The notes under the pieces: model-generated
Seen by the model: only the letters and a program-made list of their open reading frames with translations
Database searches by the model: none
What the model was told of the DNA's origin: nothing
Source: Halieaceae bacterium
Lineage (GTDB): Bacteria > Pseudomonadota > Gammaproteobacteria > Pseudomonadales > Halieaceae
Direction: 5' to 3'
Assembly (NCBI GenBank): GCA_902631395.1
Contig: CACOYM010000001.1
Location: forward strand, 124,001-188,000
Length of the DNA: 64,000 nt
Translations under genes and position numbers: made by a program
Shown: positions 55,076-63,132 of the stretch, piece after piece
Position numbering within the stretch: position 1 is the first letter of the stretch
Layout of the letters: every line of letters begins with the position of its first letter

Positions 55076-55096
55076 TGATAACAAATCTCATTATCA
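55076..55096. promoter_or_regulatory. Fur-box-like sequence upstream of the beta-helix gene
   Basis: TGATAACAAATCTCATTATCA has TGATAA and TTATCA outer arms nine bases apart, as in the extended Fur site. It lies 55 bases upstream of the beta-helix gene start. Confidence 0.6.
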
Positions 55097-55199
55097 ATTG
55101 ACTACACTTAAGGCGAGTCACAGGGGATTTAGACGGGTTTCTAGTCTCGAAAAGCGAGGCCGGTTGGCGGGTCGGACCGCCTCTATACCGTATTAGCCT

Positions 55200-56213
55200 C
55201 TATCGAATAAATTGACTCGCATAGAAATCACTCAAGAGTGAGGCCGCTAACTCAACATCCTGTGTTAACTCAATTTCGGGGTATTGATCAAAGTTCTCGT
55301 CAAAGAGATGGTCCCGATCAAAATACAGGCGGGCTAGATGATCGTTGCCCTCTCTAAAATTTTCATAGAACGAAATGGCAAGAGAGCGGGAAGGTTTACC
55401 ATCAGAACCGGGTGCGACCTTTTCCAGATATTTTGCGAGTTCCCGTCTATGTTTTTTAACGTGCATCCGGGACTCTATTCCCATGGCGTGATTAAACATC
55501 ATGAGTGCAATTTGCGCGGTCAGGCTCAAAGCTACATTTGAATGTTCGACCTCACCTTGGTTCAGAAAAAGGCCCAGCTGCGTCTCGGAGAAATCCGTGA
55601 TAACACTCCCCCCTGTCAACTCTGATCGTTCGAAAATTCTCGGTCGTATGACTGCTTCACCAAACGCTGCGGACCATGTCGCAATCAGATTTTGATAATC
55701 GTAGAGCTGAGGCAATGCTCCACCAACACCGACGCTCGGAAATGATCTTTGCGGGAAGCCGGCTCTTAAGCCCTCATTGATTCGACTGGTCGCCATCAGA
55801 TCCTGACGTCTGAGGTAGCAGACCACCACGATGTCGTCGAATTCCGAACCTAAATAATTCGCCAAATCAGTAACATCTGCTTCCCCGGTTAGTCTCGATG
55901 AAAAATGTTCTGACGAGAGGATATAAGTGTGAAACTTGTCTCTGGCGGCGGTAATCTCCTTTCGTATCTCATCGAGCAAATTTTGCCGCCAGTCTGCGAA
56001 TCTTTTCGGGTCCCTCAATCCGAATTGAACTATGTAGTCATCTCGATCTCGAAATCGTGTGAACGCCGCTGCTAGACTCCTACAATTAAAATCTCCAGCG
56101 GATTTCGCGTAATATACGCCATGGCGTGACAGATACTGCCTCTGACTGCTTAACGCGGATTGCAGGGCAGTCGTGCCAGTTTTCTCAGTGCCAATGTGCA
56201 GAACGCATCGCAT
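55200..56213 (-). CDS. Sulfotransferase-like protein
   Basis: A 337-residue protein whose start, LHIGTEKTGTTALQSAL, is the 5'-phosphosulfate loop of PAPS-dependent sulfotransferases. DDIVVVCYLRRQDLMATS around 125-142 corresponds to the 3'-phosphate region with Arg. It would move a sulfo group to a carbohydrate or other acceptor. Marine bacteria often carry such genes in surface-polysaccharide clusters, but no glycosyltransferase is adjacent here. It is a single gene on the minus strand. Confidence 0.78.
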   Translation of the reverse strand: MRCVLHIGTEKTGTTALQSALSSQRQYLSRHGVYYAKSAGDFNCRSLAAAFTRFRDRDDYIVQFGLRDPKRFADWRQNLLDEIRKEITAARDKFHTYILSSEHFSSRLTGEADVTDLANYLGSEFDDIVVVCYLRRQDLMATSRINEGLRAGFPQRSFPSVGVGGALPQLYDYQNLIATWSAAFGEAVIRPRIFERSELTGGSVITDFSETQLGLFLNQGEVEHSNVALSLTAQIALMMFNHAMGIESRMHVKKHRRELAKYLEKVAPGSDGKPSRSLAISFYENFREGNDHLARLYFDRDHLFDENFDQYPEIELTQDVELAASLLSDFYASQFIR

Positions 56214-56807
56214 CAGAAGTCCATCTAAGCATGTGTCGGTAAACCCTTTTAATGGTTACGCTGGTGAGAGCCAATATGGTAGCGTTTTGAGAATTTCAGT
56301 CGGAATCGGCCACGATTATGCCCCCAGACATTATCGAATTAAAATGACCATCAAAAGCCGTTAGCGTGGTGTAAGTAGCTATCACACAGCGCAGCATGAG
56401 GGACTCACCAGGACCTTACTATAGACTCGCGCTACGGTGGCTCGCTGCGAATATTAGTTTCAGCGCGTCTTGCCGAACACCATTCGCTGGACTACTGCCT
56501 TCCTGGAAGCCCTCCATACATCTCTTTTAATTGCGCTAGATAGCCACATCCCGCGGAGTGAGGCCGCTTGGTATGATCATCGAGGTGAAAGTCTAACGAT
56601 CGTCGCCCTAGTACTGTCTGTTATTTCCTTCTTGGCGGAGCAGCTTTCGCAGAGAGCAGCAAAAGCCAATAAATGGTCCCATTCTATTGCTAACTCCTGT
56701 TAATTTTGATGCGCTCGGTTTTATCGATGCGAGCACCGACTTTGTCAGTGCTTCCTCAAAGATGACTCGCCCATTCATAGGCCGCCTGACCGCGACGGAG
56801 AACTACC
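56214..56807. other. Long region without a convincing gene
   Basis: About 590 bases between the sulfotransferase-like and methyltransferase genes. A 77-codon frame (56470-56703, TTG start) has one hydrophobic segment but no ribosome site or recognisable family, and I do not call it. Some decayed coding sequence is possible. Nothing else was recognised. Confidence 0.5.
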
Positions 56808-57464
56808 ATGACTGAAAACCATGAGCTCGAGAATACTCCAGAGCAAATGCTTGCTCGAGCCTACGCCCTGCGTGGTGATGATCCCGATGAGACACAAAAA
56901 CTCTATGCTGACTGGGCCGAAACGTACGATCAGACCATGCTTGATGGGCTTGCCTACCACTCACCCCAACGGCTCGCGGCACTGGTAGCCGAAACTGAAC
57001 CGCGCCGAGATGTGCGGGTGCTGGATGTGGGTTGCGGGACAGGTCTGCTTGCAGACAGTTTACGCGCGCAGGGTTTTAAGCGGGTTGACGGTCTGGATTA
57101 TTCGGCTCCCATGTTGGCAATAGCTCAGCGCGAGGGGCGGATCGATGATGCTTTTCTGCGCGACTTGAACGAGAGGCTTGCGATGGGTGCGGAATGTTAT
57201 GACATGCTGGTCTCGACCGGGACATTTACCCATGGGCACGTAGGGGCAGGATGCCTCCTGGAGCTGCTGGCACTGCTGGTACCCGGGGGTTGCCTGATCT
57301 GCACGGTACATCACGATGTCTGGGACGGCGGCGGCTTCGGAGCTGGTCTGCAGGCATTGACTGACGCTGGAGTAGCTGAGGTCCAGTCGCGCAAGGCCGA
57401 TAGCCTGTTCGCAGGCGACGAGCCTTCCGCGTGGTTCATAGTGGTCGAAAAACTGCCTGACTGA
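56808..57464 (+). CDS. Class I SAM-dependent methyltransferase
   Basis: A 218-residue methyltransferase. Motif I is VLDVGCGTG at 71-79, with YSAPMLAIAQREG as motif II and GGCLICTVHHDVWD as post-II. A helical N-terminal segment (about 1-60) includes YADWAETYDQTM. It transfers a methyl group to a small molecule, but the acceptor is unknown. A GGAG site precedes ATG 56808. It stands alone between the sulfotransferase-like gene and tRNA-Ser. Confidence 0.88.
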   Translation: MTENHELENTPEQMLARAYALRGDDPDETQKLYADWAETYDQTMLDGLAYHSPQRLAALVAETEPRRDVRVLDVGCGTGLLADSLRAQGFKRVDGLDYSAPMLAIAQREGRIDDAFLRDLNERLAMGAECYDMLVSTGTFTHGHVGAGCLLELLALLVPGGCLICTVHHDVWDGGGFGAGLQALTDAGVAEVQSRKADSLFAGDEPSAWFIVVEKLPD

Positions 57465-57987
57465 ATAACTAAATTTGTGGAGCGAGTTTTTATATCTCCC
57501 CGCGGGAAAATGTTATCCGAGAGAGCAAGGACAGTTGATCAAGCGCGCTGTCATGATTTGAGACTAGCCGGGAAGGGCTTGACTGGTGGAATGATATAGC
57601 GCCAAAACCCAATGTTTTCCGCGAAATCGAAGGTACTGAGGAAGCGTGTTGGCTTGGGGACCCACAAGGGGCGATGCCTAAAAAGTTTCTGCCGCGGATA
57701 GAGCGTGGGCTGAGGCGACAAGGGCCAGGAGCTTCACACACTGCGGCACTCCTGCATGCAGCGGTGATCTATGCACAAAATCCCGCCACTGGTCGTAAGC
57801 GGCCCGCAGCGCATGCGTTGATGACGACTACAAGGAACTTCTACCGTCATGTAATATCGCGGATGGCAGAAGGTGTGGTAGCCTCGCATCTCTACGAAAT
57901 ATAGCGTCCATCGGCTTAGGCGGTAGTTTGAAGGCAGCTAGGCTCGAGGCTCAGACGACGCACCGTAAGCTTTTGATCTTACATACT
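57465..57987. other. Region without a convincing gene before tRNA-Ser
   Basis: About 520 bases. Overlapping frames of 76 codons (57674-57904, plus) and 83 codons (57490-57741, minus) exist, but neither resembles a family or has a good ribosome site. It may be the remnant of a gene. Confidence 0.5.
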
Positions 57988-58078
57988 GGAGAAGTGGCCG
58001 AGTGGCTGAAGGCGCTCCCCTGCTAAGGGAGTATACGTTAATAGCGTATCGAGGGTTCGAATCCCTCCTTCTCCGCCA
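57988..58078 (+). tRNA. serX: tRNA-Ser (anticodon GCT)
   Basis: The 91-base gene begins GGAGAAG and ends CTTCTCC-G-CCA, so the acceptor stem is complete and CCA is encoded. The anticodon stem CTCCC/GGGAG flanks the loop with GCT at 58022-58024, reading AGC and AGT. The long variable arm (GTATACGTTAATAGCGTAT) and the T arm GAGGG-TTCGAAT-CCCTC are typical of class II serine tRNA. It is usually next to csrA in this group. Confidence 0.96.
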
Positions 58079-58095
58079 TTACCGCATTGCGGTAA
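58079..58095 (+). terminator. Short hairpin just after tRNA-Ser
   Basis: TTACCGC pairs with GCGGTAA around ATT, directly after the CCA end. It lacks a T run, so it is a weak terminator or processing site. No repeat of the tRNA 3' end was found in the window. Confidence 0.4.
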
Positions 58096-58157
58096 GTTCA
58101 AGAACGTTTCAAAAACCCTAAAAACACATACAGATAAAACTGGATGCTTGTCCGTAC

Positions 58158-58718
58158 CTATTTGTGAATTTCTTTGTTCTGATTATATTTTTTGTCATCT
58201 CCAATTTCCAATCCACATAAATTGGCTGTCAATGAGTTTAAAATGTAAGCCCCAATGGCAAAAGTCAGCTGCATAATTTGTTTACTGGTAAAAACATCTG
58301 CCATGGCAGTCAGCGTGTCCTCTGTGGGGCGGGAATCGACAACCATCTCTGTCGTATATTGCAAGACAAGTTTTTCAGTAGCGTCAAATAAATCTGATTG
58401 ACATTCGCCAGCAACCAACGCATCAACTTTTTCTTGCGTTCCACCTCGCCTGACAAACCCGGCTCCGTGATTACCCCACTCATAAGATGATTTGCACAGA
58501 ACACCCGTATGCACCACTGCGAGTTCTTTTAACAGTAAAGGCATGCCACCCTCTTGATCGGTCCAGACAGTGCGGTTAAAAGAGGTGTAAGTAACGAACG
58601 CATCTGGCGCATGAGCCCAACCGTGAAAAAGTGCCAGATCAAATGGATAACTCTCCCATTTTTCTTTACAAGCTTGATCTTGCACTGCATCTTTTTCCAG
58701 CAATGGTAGTTGCTTCAT
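58158..58718 (-). CDS. Carboxymuconolactone decarboxylase-family protein
   Basis: A 186-residue helical protein of the CMD/AhpD superfamily. The stretch KELAVVHTGVLCKSSYEWGNHG gives the CMD core with Glu65, Cys75, Ser78 and H84. The usual CxxC redox pair is replaced by CxxS, and YEW-x2-H is in place of the AhpD active site, so it is closer to non-redox CMD members. The coding region is clearly AT-richer than its neighbours. ATG 58718 with GGAGG is chosen; a TTG four codons upstream is possible. Function unknown. Confidence 0.82.
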   Translation of the reverse strand: MKQLPLLEKDAVQDQACKEKWESYPFDLALFHGWAHAPDAFVTYTSFNRTVWTDQEGGMPLLLKELAVVHTGVLCKSSYEWGNHGAGFVRRGGTQEKVDALVAGECQSDLFDATEKLVLQYTTEMVVDSRPTEDTLTAMADVFTSKQIMQLTFAIGAYILNSLTANLCGLEIGDDKKYNQNKEIHK

Positions 58719-58892
58719 CTTGACCTCCAAAAAAACTAATTAGGAATCTGGTAATTTCTATAATTCTAACCTGCCGTTTGTAAAGCGAGTTGATCTTCCT
58801 CAACCGCCTTTCCCTCTGAAATATGAATGGCTACCACCTCACCTGAAGAAAGCTGTTTGTTTGGTTTAATTGGGGCAGCACGGAGGAAGGCG

Positions 58893-59318
58893 ATGATCAA
58901 ATTAGGGGGTGTTGCTGTAGCCGCAGGGATCCTGTCTCGCCTCAAAGTCGACACAGTGGATGAGGTCGTCACAGATCTCAAGCAGCTCGACGAGGAACTG
59001 GCGCAACAGGTTCTGGACAAGATGTTGCCCTTTGAACGCTTGGCGCAAACAGACAGCCGCAGCCTGCAAACACTGGTGCGCGAGGCTGAGGCTCAGATGC
59101 TGATGCTTGCGCTTGCGGGCGCCGCTAAGGACACCCGCGACGCTTTTCTCGGCTGCCTGTCGTCCAGAGCCCGCGTGCACTTTATGGAGGAAATGTCCCT
59201 TATGGGGCCCGCTCGGAGAAGTGACGTCGAGGCCGCGCGGAAATTCCTCTCACGGCTAGCGAGAGAACTGGCCGATCAAGATCGATTTACGCTGCCAGTA
59301 GACGGATATATTCGGTAG
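58893..59318 (+). CDS. Stand-alone FliG C-terminal domain-like protein
   Basis: A 141-residue protein that matches only the C-terminal third of the flagellar switch protein FliG (whole FliG has about 330 residues). GGVAVAAGILSRL, KMLPFERLAQTDSRSLQTLVRE, AQMLMLALAGA and LMGPARRSDVEAARKFLSRLAREL correspond to the segment that touches the motor stator. The N and middle domains are absent and no remnant is visible upstream. A strong GGAGGAAGG ribosome site precedes ATG 58893, so it looks expressed and not merely a fragment. An in-frame ATG at 58827 would add 22 residues of unlike sequence. No other flagellar gene is nearby. It may be a paralogue with a new role. Confidence 0.75.
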   Translation: MIKLGGVAVAAGILSRLKVDTVDEVVTDLKQLDEELAQQVLDKMLPFERLAQTDSRSLQTLVREAEAQMLMLALAGAAKDTRDAFLGCLSSRARVHFMEEMSLMGPARRSDVEAARKFLSRLARELADQDRFTLPVDGYIR

Positions 59319-59446
59319 CGTCAGCTCATGCGCAGAACGGGGGAAATAGATATGTTTGATTGGTTTACGGAACTCAGCGGGTTCCCACAACGCCGGAAAG
59401 GAAACGGGCCATCCCAATCCCACCCCCTCATATATCTAGACGATGT

Positions 59447-60532
59447 TTATTTGGTTTTGCTGGCATATATGTCGTCCAGTATGGCAAAGAGATCTTCGTT
59501 CGGGTTTTTCAACCAAACCTCAAAGTTATCAAGGTATGTTCGGTAATCAACCCCGAACTGCCTTAGGAAAGTAGCCTCAAAACCCAGTTCGTCGACTGCC
59601 TCCCAAAAATCGTACAGCGCGTCCTCACCATGCACGCTTGTCAAGTACGCCACGAACCAGCTGCCAAGCCGATATCCCAAGTCTACCAAGTCTCCTTGAT
59701 CCCAAGATATGTTTCTAAGCTTCAATCCCTCGTCTAAAAACTTATCTTTTCTAGATACGGAGAAAGGCCCTGTGCATTCTAATGCGCATCGCATCTCGCT
59801 TTTGAAGCCCTCCGCGTCTCTGCTGTAAAGAGCGCCGAAAAAGTCTGCATTTCCCTCCATCCACCAAGGCACAAGTATTCTCGGATCATCTCCGGACATT
59901 CTGCCCATTTTCGAGTCAACCTCTTCGTAACTGTCCGAAAACACATTCGACATTTGATAAATATGGAACACCTCGTGATACGCCATGGCTTTATAACTAT
60001 CACTGGCCACTCCATCTCCCTTGGTAGCGATGACCATAAAATAGAATCCCTCTACCGGCCCCGAAGAATTGATGCCGGCTCCTCCATTCGCAACGTAGTC
60101 AATATATGTATCCGGGTTGCACCATTCGGCTACTGAAAAGCCCGTATTACTTAGGTGATCACAATATTTTTGATTTGCGACCTTACTCGCGTCCAAATCT
60201 TCCCCCGTGATCATCAGATAGATCGCTTTGGCTTGGTTCTTTCCGTAATAGGGAGACCCCATCCATAGCTCATATGCTTCGTTGGTGTAGTGAACTGTTG
60301 TCTCAATTTCATCTTGGGATAGGTCTGCTGCTGCAAATACTCGCATGCGTTCATCGTCGAGAAATGCTTGAGAAGCATCTGGCGAATTAACTTTTATGCT
60401 ACTTGAATCGATCGAGCCCGAACCTAGGGCTGACAACGTCCCTAGGAGGTTAAGAAAGGCCCGCGACGAGGCGCTCGCGCCCTGGCACTGAATAACAAAA
60501 ATGGCAACAACACAAAGAATTAGTGGCTTCAC
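59447..60532 (-). CDS. Exported gluzincin-like metallopeptidase
   Basis: A 361-residue exported protein from GTG 60532. This gives a normal signal peptide (KPLILCVVAIFVIQCQGASA); a TTG 18 codons upstream is less likely. The motif HEVFHIYQ at 186-193 is HExxH, and E226 in WWMEGNADFF is at the spacing of the third ligand in gluzincins. It should be a zinc peptidase acting outside the cytoplasm. Four or more cysteines suggest disulfides. Its substrate is unknown. It is convergent with the FliG-C-like gene. Confidence 0.75.
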   Translation of the reverse strand: MKPLILCVVAIFVIQCQGASASSRAFLNLLGTLSALGSGSIDSSSIKVNSPDASQAFLDDERMRVFAAADLSQDEIETTVHYTNEAYELWMGSPYYGKNQAKAIYLMITGEDLDASKVANQKYCDHLSNTGFSVAEWCNPDTYIDYVANGGAGINSSGPVEGFYFMVIATKGDGVASDSYKAMAYHEVFHIYQMSNVFSDSYEEVDSKMGRMSGDDPRILVPWWMEGNADFFGALYSRDAEGFKSEMRCALECTGPFSVSRKDKFLDEGLKLRNISWDQGDLVDLGYRLGSWFVAYLTSVHGEDALYDFWEAVDELGFEATFLRQFGVDYRTYLDNFEVWLKNPNEDLFAILDDIYASKTK

Positions 60533-60893
60533 AACAGCACTCTTTGTTGGAATTGTTCTTAAATATAGCCGGCCCCCCGCCTTCAACCAAATTAGCCAGG
60601 TATCGTCAATGCAGTGTCTAAATCGCGCTGCACAAGGGTGTTGCCGGCGATGTGTTGTGAGGTTCCTGTGTCATCTAATGCATCGGGGCGTTAACCATCA
60701 TGATCTCTGCGACAAACAGCGCTCCTGCCCAATGGTCACCATCAAGGGCACCTGATTTGAAAGACTAGTTGGACAGCGGTGAAATGGATGGCTGCTGGTT
60801 CAACTTCCTTGCTTAGACAAAGGGGCCTTAAACATTGGTTTTTCGTTGTAATATCGGGCAGCGGCGCGCAAACAGGGCAAAAGTGGGGTTCTC
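60533..60893. other. Intergenic region without a convincing gene
   Basis: About 360 bases of divergent promoter region between the metallopeptidase gene and the gene at 60894. No ORF with family similarity and no operator of the families above was seen. Confidence 0.5.
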
Positions 60894-61511
60894 ATGATTA
60901 GATTTTCGGCGCTATTTTTTGTTCTTTTCTCTACCAATGTATTTGCTCGCCCCATTACAGTTACATACGAGGGTGTCGCATCTGGGTCACTAGATGGCGC
61001 CGCATTCACCAATGTAGCCTTCACAATTATTGGCAACGCAGATACCGGGAGCCTGGAAGGTAGTGGTTGCGGCCAGCTCGTCGTTCACCAAAGCACCACA
61101 GTTGCGCTCGACGGTCTTGGCGAGTTTAGATTTCTAACTGGCGGAATGCAGGGATATGGCTCGAACCGGAACGGGACCGCACTGGAATTCATGCAGTTTG
61201 ATGGGAATGGTTTAGGAACCGGCCTAGTCACTCTCAGAAAAGCGCCCTGTGTCGGCGACGATATTTTTAACTATCAGACGGTGAGCAGTTCTATGGATAT
61301 CAGATTCTGGGGCGACAATCAGTTTGCAAGCGAAGTAATGACTGACGCGGGAAGACTTATATTCAATGATGACCTAGGCAATACGCAGGGTAGTCGGACG
61401 CTCACCTATCCCCCGCCGCAACCAATTCCAGTGATGTCCATTTATCTGATATTTTCTTTGGCTGGACTGCTCGCTCTCTTTGTGCAGTCAAGAGTCAGGT
61501 TCTTAATGTAA
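60894..61511 (+). CDS. Exported protein with IPTL-CTERM-like sorting tail
   Basis: A 205-residue protein with a signal peptide (MIRFSALFFVLFSTNVFA) and a mainly beta body with glycine and asparagine turns. The last 30 residues are a proline-rich stretch (PPPQPIPVMS), a hydrophobic helix (IYLIFSLAGLLALFV) and a basic end (QSRVRF). This tripartite tail resembles IPTL-CTERM sorting signals, which are cut by exosortase-like enzymes at the cell surface. No exosortase gene is visible. It precedes the ubiquitin-like gene by 155 bases. Confidence 0.68.
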   Translation: MIRFSALFFVLFSTNVFARPITVTYEGVASGSLDGAAFTNVAFTIIGNADTGSLEGSGCGQLVVHQSTTVALDGLGEFRFLTGGMQGYGSNRNGTALEFMQFDGNGLGTGLVTLRKAPCVGDDIFNYQTVSSSMDIRFWGDNQFASEVMTDAGRLIFNDDLGNTQGSRTLTYPPPQPIPVMSIYLIFSLAGLLALFVQSRVRFLM

Positions 61512-61601
61512 TTCCTTGCAAGCGGGATTGGCACGTCCCGTTAATTACACTATCTCGGAATCTCAGCCCCATGCGCTTTATTAAAGCCAAAGGGGATTCT
61601 T

Positions 61602-61664
61602 ATGATCGCTTATCTACAGTTCTACTTTTCGCTGCGGATTTGGCATTGCGACTTTATCCACTGA
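61602..61664 (+). CDS. Possible 20-residue leader peptide upstream of the ubiquitin-like gene
   Basis: A short frame starting at ATG 61602 with AAGGGG seven bases upstream (61590-61595), ending in TGA 61662-61664 two bases before the ATG of the ubiquitin-like gene. The spacing TGA-CC-ATG is that of translational coupling. The peptide (MIAYLQFYFSLRIW...) has no recognisable function. It may serve to bring ribosomes to the next start, which has no good ribosome site of its own. Confidence 0.4.
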   Translation: MIAYLQFYFSLRIWHCDFIH

Positions 61665-61666
61665 CC

Positions 61667-61879
61667 ATGAAGTTTTTCTTTACGACGCCCATGGGTAAGA
61701 TCATCGTCCTTGGGGTGGATTCCCTGAATAGCATCGAGAATGTGAAAGCCAAGATTCAAGATAAGGAGGGCATTCTGCCCGACCAACAGATGTTAGTATC
61801 CGACGAATCTGTCCTAGAGGATGGTCTGACGCTCTCGGAGCACCATATGGCTAAGAGGACACTCCGACTGCGCGGTTGA
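61667..61879 (+). CDS. Ubiquitin-like protein, close to eukaryotic ubiquitin
   Basis: A 70-residue protein that aligns along its length with eukaryotic ubiquitin. The stretch IENVKAKIQDKEGI (residues 23-36) is identical to ubiquitin, followed by PDQQ, LEDG and TLS; by hand alignment about 41 of 70 residues are identical. Lysines 11, 27, 29, 33 and 63 are kept; 6 and 48 are Thr and Ser. About five residues of the last strand (around ubiquitin 65-70, with V70) are missing, and the chain ends LRLRG, one glycine short of the mature GG tail. An in-frame ATG at 61571 would add 32 residues with a hydrophobic segment (LSTVLLFAADLALRLYP), possibly a signal or anchor. No conjugation genes are near. A recent transfer from a eukaryote is the simplest explanation. 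Confidence 0.85.
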   Translation: MKFFFTTPMGKIIVLGVDSLNSIENVKAKIQDKEGILPDQQMLVSDESVLEDGLTLSEHHMAKRTLRLRG

Positions 61880-61941
61880 GGTCGTCTTGGGCAACCGCAG
61901 TGATGATTATTCAGTTTTGAGACTTCAGGGGATTTCAACAG

Positions 61942-62229
61942 ATGAAATATCGACTGGCAACGATTTTATCGTGGCTGGCATTCCTCAACGCTATCATGGT
62001 CATAAATGTCCCTATCTTCATTGTGGTCTGCAGTAAGTGCGATATGTTTGAGAGTAAAAGCCTCTACTATCGAGTTACCATGGGATACTTTGATTTGCTG
62101 GCGACACTACCCGGCCAGGGATTATGGTTGTTGTTTGGGCTTTCGCCGGCAATATGGGTTTTGCTTTTCATCTGCACAGGAAGGTTCAGAATCGTACCGT
62201 GGCGGCACGCCGAAAAGGCCAAGGAGTGA
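61942..62229 (+). CDS. Small membrane protein
   Basis: A 95-residue protein with hydrophobic segments at about 5-30 and 52-80 and a basic C-terminus (RFRIVPWRHAEKAKE), so it likely crosses the inner membrane twice. A Cys pair (CSKC) lies between the segments. AGGGG stands upstream of ATG 61942. Its stop overlaps the start of the next gene (TGATGATG), so they are cotranslated. No family recognised. Confidence 0.65.
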   Translation: MKYRLATILSWLAFLNAIMVINVPIFIVVCSKCDMFESKSLYYRVTMGYFDLLATLPGQGLWLLFGLSPAIWVLLFICTGRFRIVPWRHAEKAKE

Positions 62230-62636
62230 TGATGAGATCTCTAATTGCAATTGTCACACTGATAGCTTGCGCGGGGGCTTGGGCAGAGCGACTCAACGCC
62301 AATTGCTCGTTTGAAAGGGCCATCGAATATCGAATGGCCAATGGAGAGTTATACGCTGATGAACTCAGTCAGTGGGGGCCTATTCCGATCATGACCATCG
62401 CTAATAGCATCACCTCATATGATCCAGACGGGGACGATAAGAACTTAGCAACAATAAGCTTGATGTGGACTCGGGTGGGCTTAGACAATGTCTGGAGTAT
62501 TTGGGCCGGTGATTTTGGGGACTTACTAACCATTCACAGCACCGATGAACCTATGGGGACATATACAGCCACGTTACAGTCCTCCGATGTGGGTGGCGCG
62601 CAAACCTATATCGGAACGTGCACCGGTAAGTTTTAG
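62229..62636 (+). CDS. Small exported protein
   Basis: A 135-residue protein with a signal peptide (RSLIAIVTLIACAGAWA) and two or more cysteines in the mature part (NCSFER, GTCTGKF). The start is one of two ATGs, at 62229 or 62232, directly after AAGGAG and overlapping the preceding stop. It is translationally coupled to the membrane protein before it. No family recognised. Confidence 0.65.
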   Translation: MMRSLIAIVTLIACAGAWAERLNANCSFERAIEYRMANGELYADELSQWGPIPIMTIANSITSYDPDGDDKNLATISLMWTRVGLDNVWSIWAGDFGDLLTIHSTDEPMGTYTATLQSSDVGGAQTYIGTCTGKF

Positions 62637-62723
62637 TCGCGCTCGCTGTTTACCTTACCGTTTAAAGGGAGACGGGACTCAAGGCGCATTTTGCCCCATG
62701 CGGTCTGTTAATGTCGATCAGGT

Positions 62724-62915
62724 ATGGGAATGATAAAAAAAATACGGTCGACGATATGGTGCTGTGCGGTCGCAGCGCCGATGGTCTGGGTGTTTGGGTA
62801 TATCGATGGCTGGGGATGGATCCTACAGGCCTGGGCCATCGGCTTTGCCTTGTATGTCGCGTGGCATATATGGACCGATGGCACATCTGACCCATGGCCG
62901 GGGCGCGAGGAGTAA
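62724..62915 (+). CDS. Small membrane protein
   Basis: A 63-residue protein with two hydrophobic segments (about 10-26 and 31-49), rich in tryptophan, and an acidic-basic tail. TCAGG precedes ATG 62724; ATG 62730 is an alternative. It stands alone after the exported protein. No family recognised, so this is the least sure of the small genes here. Confidence 0.5.
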   Translation: MGMIKKIRSTIWCCAVAAPMVWVFGYIDGWGWILQAWAIGFALYVAWHIWTDGTSDPWPGREE

Positions 62916-63132
62916 TTCCCTCTCGTCAGCCGGCGGGTTAGCCCCTGAGAGATACGATAGCCTTGGACTGGGCGATATCGGTTCCACCATGTATTCCCCT
63001 TGCTCAAACAACCGGTAGTCGGCGAGGGTGCCACCTTGATGGTATTTGGCGGCAGGGTGGGCCGAGCAATACTGGCCCTGCCATGGAACACCTTCTAAAG
63101 CGATGAAGTAATCAACAACACGCCATCAGATG

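Noticed and set aside
56470-56703. 77-codon frame with a hydrophobic segment
   Set aside because: It uses a TTG start without a ribosome site, has no recognisable family and is in a region without other coding signs.
57490-57904. Overlapping 83- and 76-codon frames before tRNA-Ser
   Set aside because: Neither resembles a known protein or has a good start. They overlap on opposite strands, so at most one could be real.
58021-58140. Prophage or island attachment site at the 3' end of tRNA-Ser
   Set aside because: No second copy of the tRNA 3' end and no integrase gene can be seen in the window, so the site is not supported.
59889-59901. CATCTCCGGACAT inside the gluzincin-like gene as an operator copy
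   Set aside because: It is within coding sequence, lacks the left GT and is explained by the codons for this protein.
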